This document shows positions 9,371-20,453 of a stretch of DNA of 64,000 bases, piece by piece (the stretch's first letter is position 1; each line of letters starts with the position of its first letter). Origin of the DNA: Ligula intestinalis (taxonomy: Eukaryota; Platyhelminthes; Cestoda; Diphyllobothriidea; Diphyllobothriidae); assembly GCA_036362985.1 (NCBI GenBank), contig JAYGXS010000002.1:99601834-99665833 (forward strand). The letters run 5' to 3'. The notes under the pieces were generated by a model. That model made no database searches. It was not told where the DNA came from and was given only the letters and a program-made list of their open reading frames with translations. The position numbers were made by a program, and so were the translations under genes.

Positions 9371-12230
9371 TACTGGCAAACTCGCGCCCAAACGCATTGG
9401 ACACTGCAGAGTCTCGCCGGCTGAAATTTCTAGATACTAACGCCCAGAGTTTATTCTCGAAGTTTGATGAACTTCAAATACAGGTAGCCGATGGGTCCCC
9501 TGATGTTATAGCAATTACAGAAACCTGGCTGTCACAAAGCATCAGTGATTTAGAAGTGGCGCTATGCGGATACCAACTATTTAGACGAGACCGAGTGGAA
9601 CGCCAGGGTGGAGGAGTTGCTATGTATGTAAAGAACGAATTAAGTGTGTGCGAGAAGCCTGAAAGGATTACTCATGGTATAGAGGCTATTTGGCTGACAA
9701 TTAAGGCACGGGGGTCGCAGCCCCTGGAAGCCGTGACTGTCTACCGACCACCGCGGACAAACAGTGATGCAGATGCGCGTTTACTGGTGTGCATAAAGGA
9801 GATAGGAAGTCGACCTGATGTTGTACTCATGGGTGACTTCAATGCGCCCAGCATATGTTGGAACAATTTGCGGGCCAATTGTTCTAAAAACACCTTTGGT
9901 CACCATCTGCTAAAAACAACACTTGAGGCCCATTTCACACAACACGTCCTAGTTTCAACTAGAGCACGTGGAGGGCAACAAGCAAGTTGTTTAGATCTAG
10001 TCTTCACGAAGCATCCTGACACTATAGACGAGGTATGCTGCCTACCTCCACTAGGTCGAAGTGATCATGCCGTACTTTTATGGGATTATGGTCTTTACTC
10101 GTTACCTCCTACAGCAGACGAACCAAGGTCGAATATATGGCGAGGTGACTTCTCACAAATGAGAGTAGAGGCATCACAAATAGACTGGGGTCTTTTTTTC
10201 TCTGGGGATGTCACTGAGGACTGGAATACATTTAAGGAGTGGTTGTTGCAGCTAATGCGCAGTCATTGTCCACTTTCAGTGCCCAAGGTATCTAGCCGAC
10301 CTCCATGGCTGAACAGAGCTATCAAAAGAGAGATCAATGAAAAAAGAAAGCTTTGGAAGAAGTTTTGCAACACAAGCTGCAACGAAGATTTTGAACAGTA
10401 CAAAATCCAGCGAAACAAGGTAAAAAAATGGTTTTTAAAGCACGACGGGACTTTGAGAGCGATCTACTGCGTCGAGCTGTCAATAATCCAAAGTTGTTAT
10501 ACAGTTATTTACGGAAAAGCACACGTAACAGGAACCCGATTCCTGTTATGCAAACTGATGATGGTCACGAAATCTCGTACTGTAAAAACAAAGCAGAACA
10601 TTTTGCTGAGTTCTTTCAGTCTGTCTTCACCATAGAACCTCCCTTCGTCGCAACTGTTGACGAGGTCGTGGAAGCACCAAATATTGGGGATATTTTGTTT
10701 GAAGAAGAGGCGATTTTTCAAGAACTAAAAAGCTTGAAGGAATGTAAATCTCCGGGTCCTGATGAAATTCCTGCCAAATTGCTCAAGGAACTTGCTAGAG
10801 AGCTAGCTAAACCCCTTTCACTAGTGTGCCAGAAATCGTTTGATACTGGAATACTTCCTCCGGACTGGAAATTAGCGCATATTACACCGCTTTACAAAAG
10901 CGGTGGTCGTGCATCTGCAAATAACTACAGACCCGTGAGTCTGACCTCCATATGCTGCAAAGTAATGGAGAAGATCATCAAGAAGCAATTGATGATATAT
11001 TGTGAAACTCACAATATATTGTCGAATGCGCAATTTGGATTCCGTAGGGGAAGGTCATGTGTAACAAACTTGCTTTATACGATGCAAAGCTGGACAAGGG
11101 CAATTGATGCAAAAGAAACTGTACATGCAGCCTGCATTGATTTCCGGAAGGCCTTTGACAGTGTTCCACACCAACGTCTCCTGCATAAGTTGAGACTGAT
11201 GGGTATCGGAGGCAGACTTCTTACGTGGATTGAGAATTTCCTATCTGGTCGTTCGCAAACGGTGTGTGTAGGACGACAACAATCAAGGCCGACAGTCATC
11301 GAGAGTGGAGTCCCTCAAGGTTCAGTACTCGGACCCACCCTCTTTCTCTTGTTCGTTAATGATTGTGTACAGGAATTGGACTGCGAGTGCGCCATGTTTG
11401 CAGATGATGTAAAAATATGGAGGGTCATCAGGTGTGCTGCCGATGAAGATAACTTCCAGGAAAATCTTTGTCGATTAAACGAGTGGTCGCATAGATGGCT
11501 GCTGTCCTTCAATTCTAACAAATGCACTCTGCTGCGCCTGGGAAATCGAAATGCGGTGCCTTATGCGCGACCCTACCATCTGAACGGAATCCCTCTGCAA
11601 GAAACAGAAATACAGAAGGATCTCGGCATCTTGATGACAGACAATCTCAAACCTTCTACACAATTTTGTAAGGCGGCTAAAACTGCAACTTCAATGTTGT
11701 ACGCCATCAAGCGGGCATTCACGGTTTTTAATAAAGACTGTTTCTCGAAAATCTTCGGTACCTTCATAAGGCCACATCTTGAATACGCGATTCAAGCGTG
11801 GAGACCGTGGATGCGGCAGGATTATAACGTACTTGAGAGGGTTCAGCGGCGAGCAACAAAATTAGTAAGAGGCCAAGGTTCACTTTCATATGAGATCCGC
11901 CTAAATAACCTTAATCTCTATCCTTTGAGTTATAGGCAGTTACGCGGAGATTTGATACAAACCTTCCGTATCGTGCGTGGCTTTGACTGCGCTCTCACGT
12001 GTGACGACTTCTTCCAACTCGCCACTACAACTAATCTCCGGGGGCATCCCTTCAAACTCTATGTGCCCCAAGGACGATTGGATGTACGGAAGAACTTTTT
12101 CTCTAATCGTGTCGTGGACCCGTGGAATAACCTTCCCGAGGCCATTGTTATGTCCCAATCTGTGGAGATATTCAAACACCGACTTGATATACACATGCTA
12201 CAACACAACGTGAACTATGTGACAAATTAA
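9229..12230 (+). pseudogene. LN5 ORF2: endonuclease plus reverse transcriptase
   Basis: About 1000 codons if the ATG at 9229 is used. The endonuclease (from about 9420) shows LKFLDTNAQSL, ITETWL, VYRPPR, MGDFNAPSICW and LGRSDHAVL, all expected residues in place. RT shows CKSPGPDEIP, NNYRPVSLTS, FGFRRGRSC, FRKAFDSVPHQRL, SGVPQGSVLGP, the intact catalytic FADDVKIW (about 11398), and the thumb with HLEYAIQAWRP and LRGHPFKL. The only defect seen is one missing base in an A run near 10427. One base is a common assembly or sequencing error, so the copy may be intact. Confidence 0.88.
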
Positions 12231-12380
12231 CCTTGAAACACCACTGCGCCATGTTACTGTCGATATTTTCCTGACTGAAAACTTGTTAATATTGCTTATA
12301 ATTCTTGAGATTTTGATGTAACAAATAGGGAGTTCAAAGGCACAAGCCTATTTTGCCCTCAAATATACTGACTGACTGAC

Positions 12381-12511
12381 TGAGCAGGTTACTCTCTGTC
12401 AGGTGACACATCGTATTTTCTTTGATTAAGGTCCCCAAGATCTTCGAGGCTACGGTAAGTGTATTGATTGGCCTGAAGTTGCGAATGACGTCGATCGGCC
12501 ATGCTTGCGAA
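12381..12511 (-). pseudogene. LN4 RT, N-terminal piece
   Basis: Between the gap and the LN5 insertion the minus strand encodes an RT block containing FRPINTLTVASKILGTLI and HLTESNLL. It corresponds to the finger region that precedes QHGF. It continues at 7574 on the far side of LN5. Confidence 0.7.
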
Positions 12512-12611
12512 NNNNNNNNNNNNNNNNNNNNNNNNNNNNNNNNNNNNNNNNNNNNNNNNNNNNNNNNNNNNNNNNNNNNNNNNNNNNNNNNNNNNNNNNN
12601 NNNNNNNNNNN
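12512..12611. other. Assembly gap of 100 N
   Basis: One hundred N, the conventional size for a gap of unknown length. It falls between the endonuclease linker and RT of LN4, so the true distance is unknown. Confidence 0.99.
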
Positions 12612-13772
12612 ACGCATTGAAGCTATCGGCGGTCAACTTAGCGTCAGCTATGGGGTTTCCTAAAGCATCTTGAAGTATGGGGTGTTGCGTTTTCCTCTGC
12701 GCTTTTACTGTACGCGAAAAGAGTTTCGCAACATTAAGGGAAGGATTTTCAGCGAAATGAGCCTCTTCGGCTATCTTCTTTTCTTCGGAGAGCTTCTTGG
12801 CCTGCTCAAAGGTCAGTGTGATCAAGGACAGAACGGAAGTTTCGTTTTGCCGATGCAAACGACGAGAGAGTTTACGCAGCCTACGACGGAAAGACAGAGG
12901 AAGGTACACTTCATCCTTGACATGCATTACTTTCTTACGGGGGACAAAGTGGAGGATGAGTGGATCCAGCACTTTGTACAGTGCATCGGTACAAACATTT
13001 ACATCCAAACATTGGAAAAATTCAGACCAGTCGAGAGCGTTTAGATGTGCCAGTAGGTCAGCCGTGTTTGCTGATCGGAAGTCATGATAAAGACTATACT
13101 TTTGGGAAAATGTTGTATCCGCCTCCAGTTCTAGTTCACTAACAACTGTAAGATGGTCTGAACTCCCTAGTGCGTGTAAGGATGACACTGAAAGTGGTTC
13201 GCATCCCCTACAAAAAATAAGGTCGAGTATGTTTGCTCCTCGAGTGGGAAAATCCACTACCTGATCCCACATGCCGATATCTATTGCCTCAAGTAAGTTC
13301 CCGAACTTTGAAGGACCTGATGGTGGAAACCATTGCACGTCAGGAAGGTTAAAATCGCCTGCAATCAAGCCTTACTTAAGATTTAAGTCAGCTGCGGCAT
13401 GAAATGCCTGCGAGAGACCAAGATCGTAGTCTGCATTGGCAGTAGGTGGGCGATAAACACAGCCAACAAGTAAGGAGTATTTTTTTTTAGAACAACTCGT
13501 AGCCAGCAACTCTCCTCCACCGCTGTGAATTGTGGATAGTCCAACGGGAGAAATGCAAGTGGCTGCTTAATATTGATGCAGCTTCCTCCGCCACGGCCAT
13601 TGTTTCGATCGTTCCGAACTAATTCATAGCCAAGAACAGAGAGTTCTGAGTCAGCTACAGAGGCCAATGCCCATGTCTCAGTTACCATAACAATGTCTGG
13701 ACGGTTGACGAAAACCATAGTCTGGAGCAGAGGGATTTTATTAATCAGTGATCTGGCATTTAAAACGACCAA
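12612..13772 (-). pseudogene. LN4 endonuclease domain, N-terminal half of ORF2
   Basis: Two open pieces give an AP-endonuclease: LVVLNARSLINKI, VTETWA and GRGGGSCINI (13772-13383), then after a frame break AGDFNLPDVQW, ILDLIFC and LGSSDHLTV (13368 onward). The first catalytic residues and the SDH motif are present. The frame continues through a Lys/Arg-rich linker into the assembly gap at 12611. Confidence 0.75.
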
Positions 13773-13810
13773 TTTAAGAGGGCATGTCTGAGGTTTCGGT
13801 GGCGGGACAG

Positions 13811-15497
13811 CTAGGCCGTCACTGTTACCGGCTTCGACCAGAGCGATGTCCTTTTGACCTGAACTATTTTTCCCTCTCTTATTTTGAGATTTGTCTCGCC
13901 ATTGGATCTCCGTTTTTCCAGCTCTATTATTAGCTGTCTCATCTTTCTCCGCTCTTTCAACTCGTAATCCGGCTGAAAAAAACTTGCGAATGCAGACTCC
14001 ATAAGGATGGTTTGCGCTCTAGCAAGAGTTTTGCCTGTGCTTCAGTTTCTAAAATAACTTTTAGAGGTCGTGGCCGAGAAATTGATTCTGGAGTTGTTGG
14101 AGCCTTCCCTATTCAAAATGCCTCAAGAATGCGGAAAGACTCGACTGGTTTTAGCAACGGTTTGGCGTACCCTCGCATAAGACCCACATCATGGTCAATT
14201 CGTTCTTGTGCAATTGACGACTCTGACTCTTGGGACCCTTTACAACTATTTTCTGCTTGCGACTCAATAGGGCATATGTTGCGAGCTCACGTGCTTCAGC
14301 CGAGGGAGCAATTGTAGCCTGTACACGCGGTTCTGATGTACTGGCTATTGGGTTAGCTGAATGCAAACCCGTGAACCGTTTGGCTTTCTTAGGCTTATGC
14401 CTCTTTTGAGTTATGATCTTGTCAAACTCTTGGTCATCGCTTTCTTGTGCAGAGTCGAGCAACGATGTGGTGCTAGGATGCAAATCCCGATAATCGCTAG
14501 TGTCGCTTAAGCCGAGTGACGATGGTATAGCCTGTGGGCTTGACACATGGTCCGATATGCAGGTTTCAGGCGTGTCGACAGACATGTCCAAATCCAAGTC
14601 AATATCAGCGTCAACTCGTTCTTGTGCAATTGTTGACGCTATCTCTGGAGCCCCTTTTACAACTATATTCTGCTTGTGACTCACTGGCGCATCTGTTGCG
14701 AGCTCACGAGTTCCGACCAAGCGGCCATCTGTATCCGGTACTTAAGGTTTGATGGGTCCTGATGTGCCGGTTTTTGGGTTAGCTGACTGCGCATTCCTAG
14801 CCCATTTAGACTTTCGAGCCTTTGTAGCCCTATGCTTTTTTGGCTTCATGATCTTATTGACCTCTGTATCATCGCTTTCTAGTGCAGCATCAAGGTACGA
14901 TGTGACGCTAGGACGCAAATGCAGATCATTGTTAGTCCTGCCTGAGCAGAGTAACGATAAAGTAGACTGCGGATTTATTTTAGTTTCTTTGCGATCGAGT
15001 GAGACGCCCACTGGTTTACTTGGTTTGACAGATGATATGCAAGTTTCAGGTTTACCGGCCGAGGCTATCTGAGCATATGTTCTTTTATTTACCCCCGATT
15101 TTTGGCCGACAAGGGCTGTTTTAACCGCTGTATAAGAAATATGTGTTTTTAGATAGGCTATCTCTTGTTTCAGTTTATTTACCTCGTGGTAAAGTTCCTG
15201 CTTCATCTCCGAAAACTCCTGGCGGAGGACGAAGTCCTCACAGTCTAACTTCGGTAAACGTAGTCAACATCTTGGCCGTTTGGCGGGAGGTGGAGAATTT
15301 ATAAAATTATCTAAGTGGCCATATCGGCAGTTACTTTCTGGTCGTATCTTAACATGGTTGTCAAGGGCCCGTGTCGAAGTGGCCGGGCTGCCTGAGGTGC
15401 TAGCACCGCTAATAACCAGATTTGGCGACCCGGGTTCGCGATCAGGTGGAGGCGAAGCGTTTCGTGCTAACGGACTTGTAGCATCTAAACTCTCCAT
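13811..15497 (-). pseudogene. LN4 ORF1 (nucleic-acid-binding), internally duplicated
   Basis: The likely start is the ATG at 15497 (MESLDATSPLARN). After a frameshift comes a coiled-coil-like stretch (MKQELYHEVNKLKQEIAYL, near 15206) and then a charged, Ser/Pro-rich region. That region contains two related copies of about 420-480 bp, each with PETCIS, ESDD, a Lys-rich patch, HKQNIVVKG or RKQKIVVKG, and IAQER. The C-terminal end (FFQPDYELKERRKMRQL, 14002-13811) matches the end of LN5 ORF1. Several frame changes make it non-functional as read. Confidence 0.65.
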
Positions 15498-15720
15498 ACT
15501 ATGTAAGATTTTTTTTGTGTTACGACCTGCGTCTGATATTGCCAAGTAAGTCGGAAGCCAAACCGAAGAGCCCGTAGGAGTGAGGCGGAGAGAAGATCGA
15601 TTGGCCAGATAGTGCAAGTTTACTGAGACAAGCAGGTTACAGCAAGTCAGAGTAAAATATTGAGTTCCTGACAGACACAATGAAATGTGTTTGGTTAAAC
15701 AATTTCCTTAGGAATAACTT

Positions 15721-15766
15721 GAGAGTCACTTTTATCCTAACGTGAGAGTCACTTTTATCCTAATTA
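15721..15766. repeat. 23-bp tandem repeat, two copies
   Basis: GAGAGTCACTTTTATCCTAA is repeated with a period of 23 bp, starting at 15721 and 15744. It lies at or just beyond the 5' end of LN4, so it may be part of a 5' UTR with tandem promoter units, as some LINEs have. Confidence 0.7.
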
Positions 15767-15770
15767 TTAT

Positions 15771-16734
15771 GAAAATATTAGGATAAGGGTATATAACAAC
15801 ACAGTGATATAAAGACTCAGCCTCAGCGTGAAATTCGGAGATGTGCAGATTTTTGTGGAGCAGAGGAGTTTTTCACAAAATCGACACGTCCAAGAAGCAA
15901 TATCCAAACTTTGGAGATAATTCACAGCGGAGGAATTTTTCACAGCGACCGGATTCAGATTTCCACGTAGAAAATTCCAAACTTTGGAAATATATAGTCA
16001 ACGCTTGAAAAATTTCCAAGAAGCGTGTCTTCTATACTGAGATAGAGACTAAAAACACGTAAGATCGAGAGACTTGAAATTCGCAAACAATTTCAAACTT
16101 CGCGCACGCGCGCTTTGACCTTCGTACGATAATTGCATGTTATTCACCCAGTTTGTTGAGCAGGCTTTGCGCGTTTATCAGTAGAATGCCTATAACTCTA
16201 TCAGAGCTTCCTGAGCCATTGCTAGCAATGGTTTGAAGAGGGGTCTCCTCTTCTGGACAACCCGAAAATGTATCATGCGTAGGTCTTTCTCCCCAGCGGA
16301 ATGACGTTATTTGAGTTCATCGACAGCTCTACGTTGTTTTTTTCCTGTCCTCAGGGGACAGATCTGCCCGGATCGATATATTTAAGCCTTCAAGCCCCCA
16401 AACACGGGTCAACAGTGTTTTATGGATGTGGTCGGACATAAAAACCGCCTTCAGTGGTCTAGGTAGTCCGCCATCTGCCGATTTTGCACCTATTCTATAA
16501 AGGCTTAAAATTGATACCTGTCAATAACTTGGGTCAAGCATTTTAAGGGTGATTTTTGCTATTTCTTTAGAGCCGTGTTGCACGCGTGCTACTGCATCTA
16601 CTCAGTCAGCTTCGGGCACATTGAAGAAGAGAAGCGATTTCTTTCTATCAGTTGGGTCGTTTGTTTCTTTTGACGCTTTAGATGCCGATGCAGAAACCTT
16701 CGACGTAGAAGCCTTCGGCACTTCGTATAAATAA
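15771..16734. other. No gene recognised
   Basis: About 960 bases without a convincing reading frame. Short related phrases recur at 15870-15990 (TTTTTCACA, CCAAACTTTGGA), suggesting old duplications. Short open frames are present, such as 16549-16734, but nothing in them is recognisable. Confidence 0.5.
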
Positions 16735-16860
16735 ATAAAAAACTAAATTTTATATTTTAGGCCTGGTGGGCTTCATCATTGCAAGCTTAGTGTTGTGGAA
16801 AAATAAATACATAGTTGATCAATGCTGCTCTCCGTGAAACAACCACATAGACAGTGGGAG
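16735..16860 (-). mobile_element. LINE or SINE 3' tail fragment, copy 1
   Basis: This 125-bp stretch matches 61206-61330 closely, from an AATAAATA-rich side through TATTTTAGGCC and GGCTTCATCATTGCAA to CCGTGAAACAACCACATAG. On the minus strand it ends with the GGCC-type hairpin and A/T-rich tail also seen in LN1 and LN10. Both copies stop matching at the same place (CCACATAG), so it may be a small independent element rather than a randomly truncated LINE. Confidence 0.6.
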
Positions 16861-17149
16861 CGTTTAGTAGTGTTGGTAGATTTATTCATATTCACCAACA
16901 TATCGTCGTTTCAAAAAAGTAGTCTAGGCATAGTGAAATGAGGAGGAAGCAGTGAAATAAACTCCTACCATTGAAGCTAGGGCGGAGTTCAACGAACCCC
17001 TTCTTAAAACAAAGACGCAGGGGAAAAACTGCTTCAACAAAATTAAGGGGTTGTAGTGCAAATGAGACAGGACTATTGATGAGAACGTATGAGGTTTGAA
17101 AACGCTTCTTGTAATTGGAAAAATCATAAAACAGCAGAGGCTGTCATTC
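16861..17149. other. No gene recognised
   Basis: Nothing definite. On the minus strand a phrase like GGAGTTTATTTCACTGCTTCCTCCTC resembles one at 29770-29800, so this may be a decayed LINE 3' UTR. Confidence 0.35.
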
Positions 17150-17454
17150 ACCATTGTAACACCACCCGACTAGCTTCATGATCAGACATCAGGGAGGTGA
17201 GACCGGAAAAGGCCATTAGGAACAACAGGGTCGATGAGAGAGTGAACGGCAGAGGTCACCTGATCATCAACGAAACGCCGGAGATGTGACCTTATAGACT
17301 GCGGAGTTTAGCAACGAGCTGGCGAAAATAGCAGAACCACCACGAGCATGACTAAAGACCATAAAGCCTATCGTCAGGCTTGTAAAACGGAGAATGGAGA
17401 AATGGCAATGATGACTGGACAGGGAAGTAGACGAAAAATCGTTTTAAATATCAC

Positions 17455-20350
17455 TCAAAAGAGGAAGAAATAGACATATATGGAAAAAAATGTTATGAAA
17501 ACAAAGCCACCACAGATACTAGGGGGACCCTTTTCAAAGTCCAAAAGTTGTGTGTTTGGGAAGGAGTCGGATAAAAAGGATTTAATATCTTCCGAAGTTA
17601 AGTGTTTACGTAATTTGACTTTAAAAACTGCTAAGTTAGACGACCGCCTAATTTCGAGGGGAATATTATTCCAGAGCAAGGCATATTTGAAGGCAAAGAA
17701 GTGAAAATGGTTCGAAGTGCAGCTAAAGGGGGGTGCAATAATCCTGGAGGAATTACAAGTGGCATCAGGTCTATCTACGGAAATGAGAGCGTCGATTCGT
17801 GGGAGCTTAGGTGTAGAATTAACGCGAAAGAGGAAACAGAGGCCCGCTTCGAGTTTTCTGACCCAAAGAAATGTCATGTACGCTAACTGACATCTCTCCG
17901 CATAAGAAATTGTGGATGGAGGACGAGCAAATATTTTGCACGCAAATACACTCTGTACATTTTCAATCTTACTGCGGTCAGAAGCATTCATTAGACCAAA
18001 GAGGGGATAGCAGTATTCTAGGATGGGTAGAACATACATGCGATAAAGTTTTAATTTTATTTCCAGCAGGAAGAAATTGTGTGATATAAAACCACATATC
18101 TGTGCAGCCTTCGCAGATATTCGATCCGCATGAGGCGACAATGCTAGTTTATTTTTGTGTAGCTTAGACCTGAGTCTTTCGTAGTGGATCGCTCTAAGAG
18201 TGGAGTATTTTGAAAGACTAGGGGACGGGGAAGCTTGACGAGACCGAAACACATGAAACTACACTTGGATGGAGAGAACTCCATCTGCCAGGTAGCACTC
18301 CGACGTGAGAGTGTAAGAAGGTCCACATTTACTTTATCAACGCATATACTTGTCGTGTCCTTAGAAAATGAGTATATGCATTTGAGTTCGTCTGCATAAA
18401 TGAGATTGTGTGCATTTTTCAGAACAGTCAACATTTTATTTCTGTATAGAATATAGAGTAAAGCACCCAATACGGTGCCTTGAAAAACGCCACTCGTGAT
18501 CAGCTGAGCGGTGGAGTAACTATCACTTACTAGGACCTTCTTGCTGTCTCAGACAAGAAGGAACCGATGAAGTCGAAGAGAAAAGCATGGATGCCAATGG
18601 CTTCCAATTGTACCCGAAGCCATCTGTGCGGTACCTTGTCGAAGGCTTTGCTCAGGTCAAAGTAGATAACCACCAAGGATTGCTGCTCGTTGCGGAGGGA
18701 AGTGACGTGGTTAAGAAAAGCTAAGTGACACGTCTCGCATGATGTTCCGGGTAGAAAACCATTCTGCGAGTCACTTAAAAGCTTATTTTTAAGGCAAAAA
18801 TCGAGAATTTGATTAAAAATTATCTTCTCCAGATGTTAAGCTAGGGCTGGGGTTTATGAACACCGCGGTAGTTATTTATGTCCAAACGAAATTCTGATTA
18901 TAAGACTGGAAAAATAATGGATGTCTTCCAAGTGACAGGAAAGTAACCATTTAAGAGATAGACTGAAAATATATGGCTAATAAATTTGGGAAATGTCAAC
19001 AATCTTTTGATTAATGAATTGGGAATGCCAACAGTTCCCGAAGAGTGTGATTTTTAAGAAAAATACGATGCTTTCAAATTAATTCTATGGAGAAATCAAT
19101 GTTCCCGAGAGTATTGTCTGAGTATGGTTGAAACGAAGGGACCGGTTAGGATTCTGTCGTAAAACGCTTCGCAAAGAAAGCATTGAATAATTCAGCCTTA
19201 TCAGACTCATCTAGTACAATTTTTTTATTTTCATCAAGCAATGGGGGTATTTCAATTCCTCGTTTTGCGGAGGACCTACGACGAAACAGTTGTGCAACCG
19301 ATTTTGCAGAGTTTGACTCGCTCGGGGCGCAAAATTCCTTGTGTTGCTCGCGTGCCAGACGAATCTTTGACGCTAATTCAAAAATTTCTGCAATCCTTAG
19401 ATGCACAGACAGCGAAATACTAGATCGATCTTTCAGCTGCCTCCCCAATTTTCTATAGTCTGGGCGAAAGAAATTGAGGGACGTTCGATTCTGGTGTGTA
19501 GGGCTTCGCAATTTTAGTGGGCACAAATTCCAACATTTAAAAGAAACGACCGGCATGAGTTCAGAAAAATATGCAGCGTCGTTAATGGAGGAGAGGCTCT
19601 GCCAGTCTAATGAGTCAAGACAATTGTTGATTGAGCTAATATCTGCGAGGTCATACGCATGATAGGTACGACTAGCATAAGCCTTTTCCGTAGAAGGCAG
19701 TGGAAAACAACAGTGAATTAATGTGTGATCACTTTGAAAGATGTCCTGCTTAAAATCAACGAAGAGAGGGCCAATACCATTTGTGAAAATCAGTTCAAGG
19801 ATATGATTCTGTCTTGTTGGGGAACTAACCAGTTCAGACCAGTTAGAAAAATAAATGGTATCTAGGAAAAGCTGAAATCTAGGTGCACAATAGTTTGAAA
19901 GCCAGTCGATTTCATGAAAATTAAAATCTCCAGCAATAATTTCGACTTCAAAAGAGGATTCCGAAATAAACTGGAATATTTCACACAAATATGCATCTTC
20001 TTCAGATGAAGAGTTCGGCGGATTATATACACATCCGATAATCGCCTTTTGCCAGGGCGACAGGATAATAGAAGCGAGACAGTAATTTCCAGAGAAGGAC
20101 GTGCTAATTAGATACAACGGAAAAAGCCTAAATGACGTGCTAATATAGAGAAGACAACCACCACCACGCTAAGTAATGTGATTGTGGCGATAGAAATCAT
20201 ACTCTTTTATGATAAGGGAGGAGTCAGAAATTATTGAATGGGTCCAAGATTCTGTTATGCATATAACATTGGGCATCGTCTCAAAAGAAATAGCTCGCAG
20301 TTAAGCCATTTTATTTATAACAGACCTGGCATTAAGCAATATGACATCTA
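17455..20350 (-). pseudogene. LN6 ORF2: endonuclease and RT remnant
   Basis: Endonuclease at 20117-19146 includes IIGCVYNPPN, the catalytic IIAGDFNFHEIDWL, ILELIFTNG and QSDHTLIH. RT is in pieces: an N-terminal block with EIPPLLDENK, then 18470-18144 with the box IYADELKCIY (second Asp replaced by Glu), then the thumb with LYRMYVLPILEYCYPLFGL (18252-17455). Several stops and frameshifts lie between. The Asp-to-Glu change would damage metal binding. Confidence 0.8.
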
Positions 20351-20453
20351 GTGTGCTTTGAGTGACAGGACTGTGGCTATCGTTGTTCATAAAAAAAGAA
20401 TTTGAAGGTGGGTAGGCAAACTGTACGCCATTATTATTTGTGGAATAAGTAAT

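Larger units (their letters stand above)
7575..12380 (+). mobile_element. LN5: nearly intact full-length CR1-like LINE
   Basis: About 4.8 kb, inserted into LN4. It has a 5' UTR (7575-8069), ORF1, an overlapping ORF2 with endonuclease and RT, and a 3' UTR ending in repeated CTGA/TGAC units (12366-12383). The flanks carry TGAGC on both sides (7570-7574 and 12381-12385); the last bases may overlap the tail repeat, so a duplication of 4-5 bp is the safe reading. ORF2 has one frameshift, in a homopolymer, and ORF1 has a stop and a frameshift. It is the youngest-looking LINE here. Confidence 0.85.
5926..15770 (-). mobile_element. LN4: full-length LINE split by LN5
   Basis: The minus-strand element runs from about 15770 down to 12381, is interrupted by LN5, and resumes at 7574 down to a TTATCATTAT tail near 5926, about 5 kb in total. 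ORF1, endonuclease and RT appear in the normal order. At the break the RT frame on one side (ending at the codons for ESNLL) joins exactly to the other (beginning NTAQHGF) when LN5 and one copy of TGAGC are removed. The 3' UTR is homologous to that of LN7. The 5' limit is approximate. Confidence 0.8.

Noticed and set aside
10420..10440. Programmed frameshift in LN5 ORF2
   Set aside because: The break is inside the endonuclease-RT linker at an A run and no other LINE here has a conserved offset there; a one-base deletion or read error is simpler.
9100..12230. Many overlapping open frames on the opposite strand of LN5 ORF2
   Set aside because: They are shadows of the RT/endonuclease frame and carry no motifs of their own.
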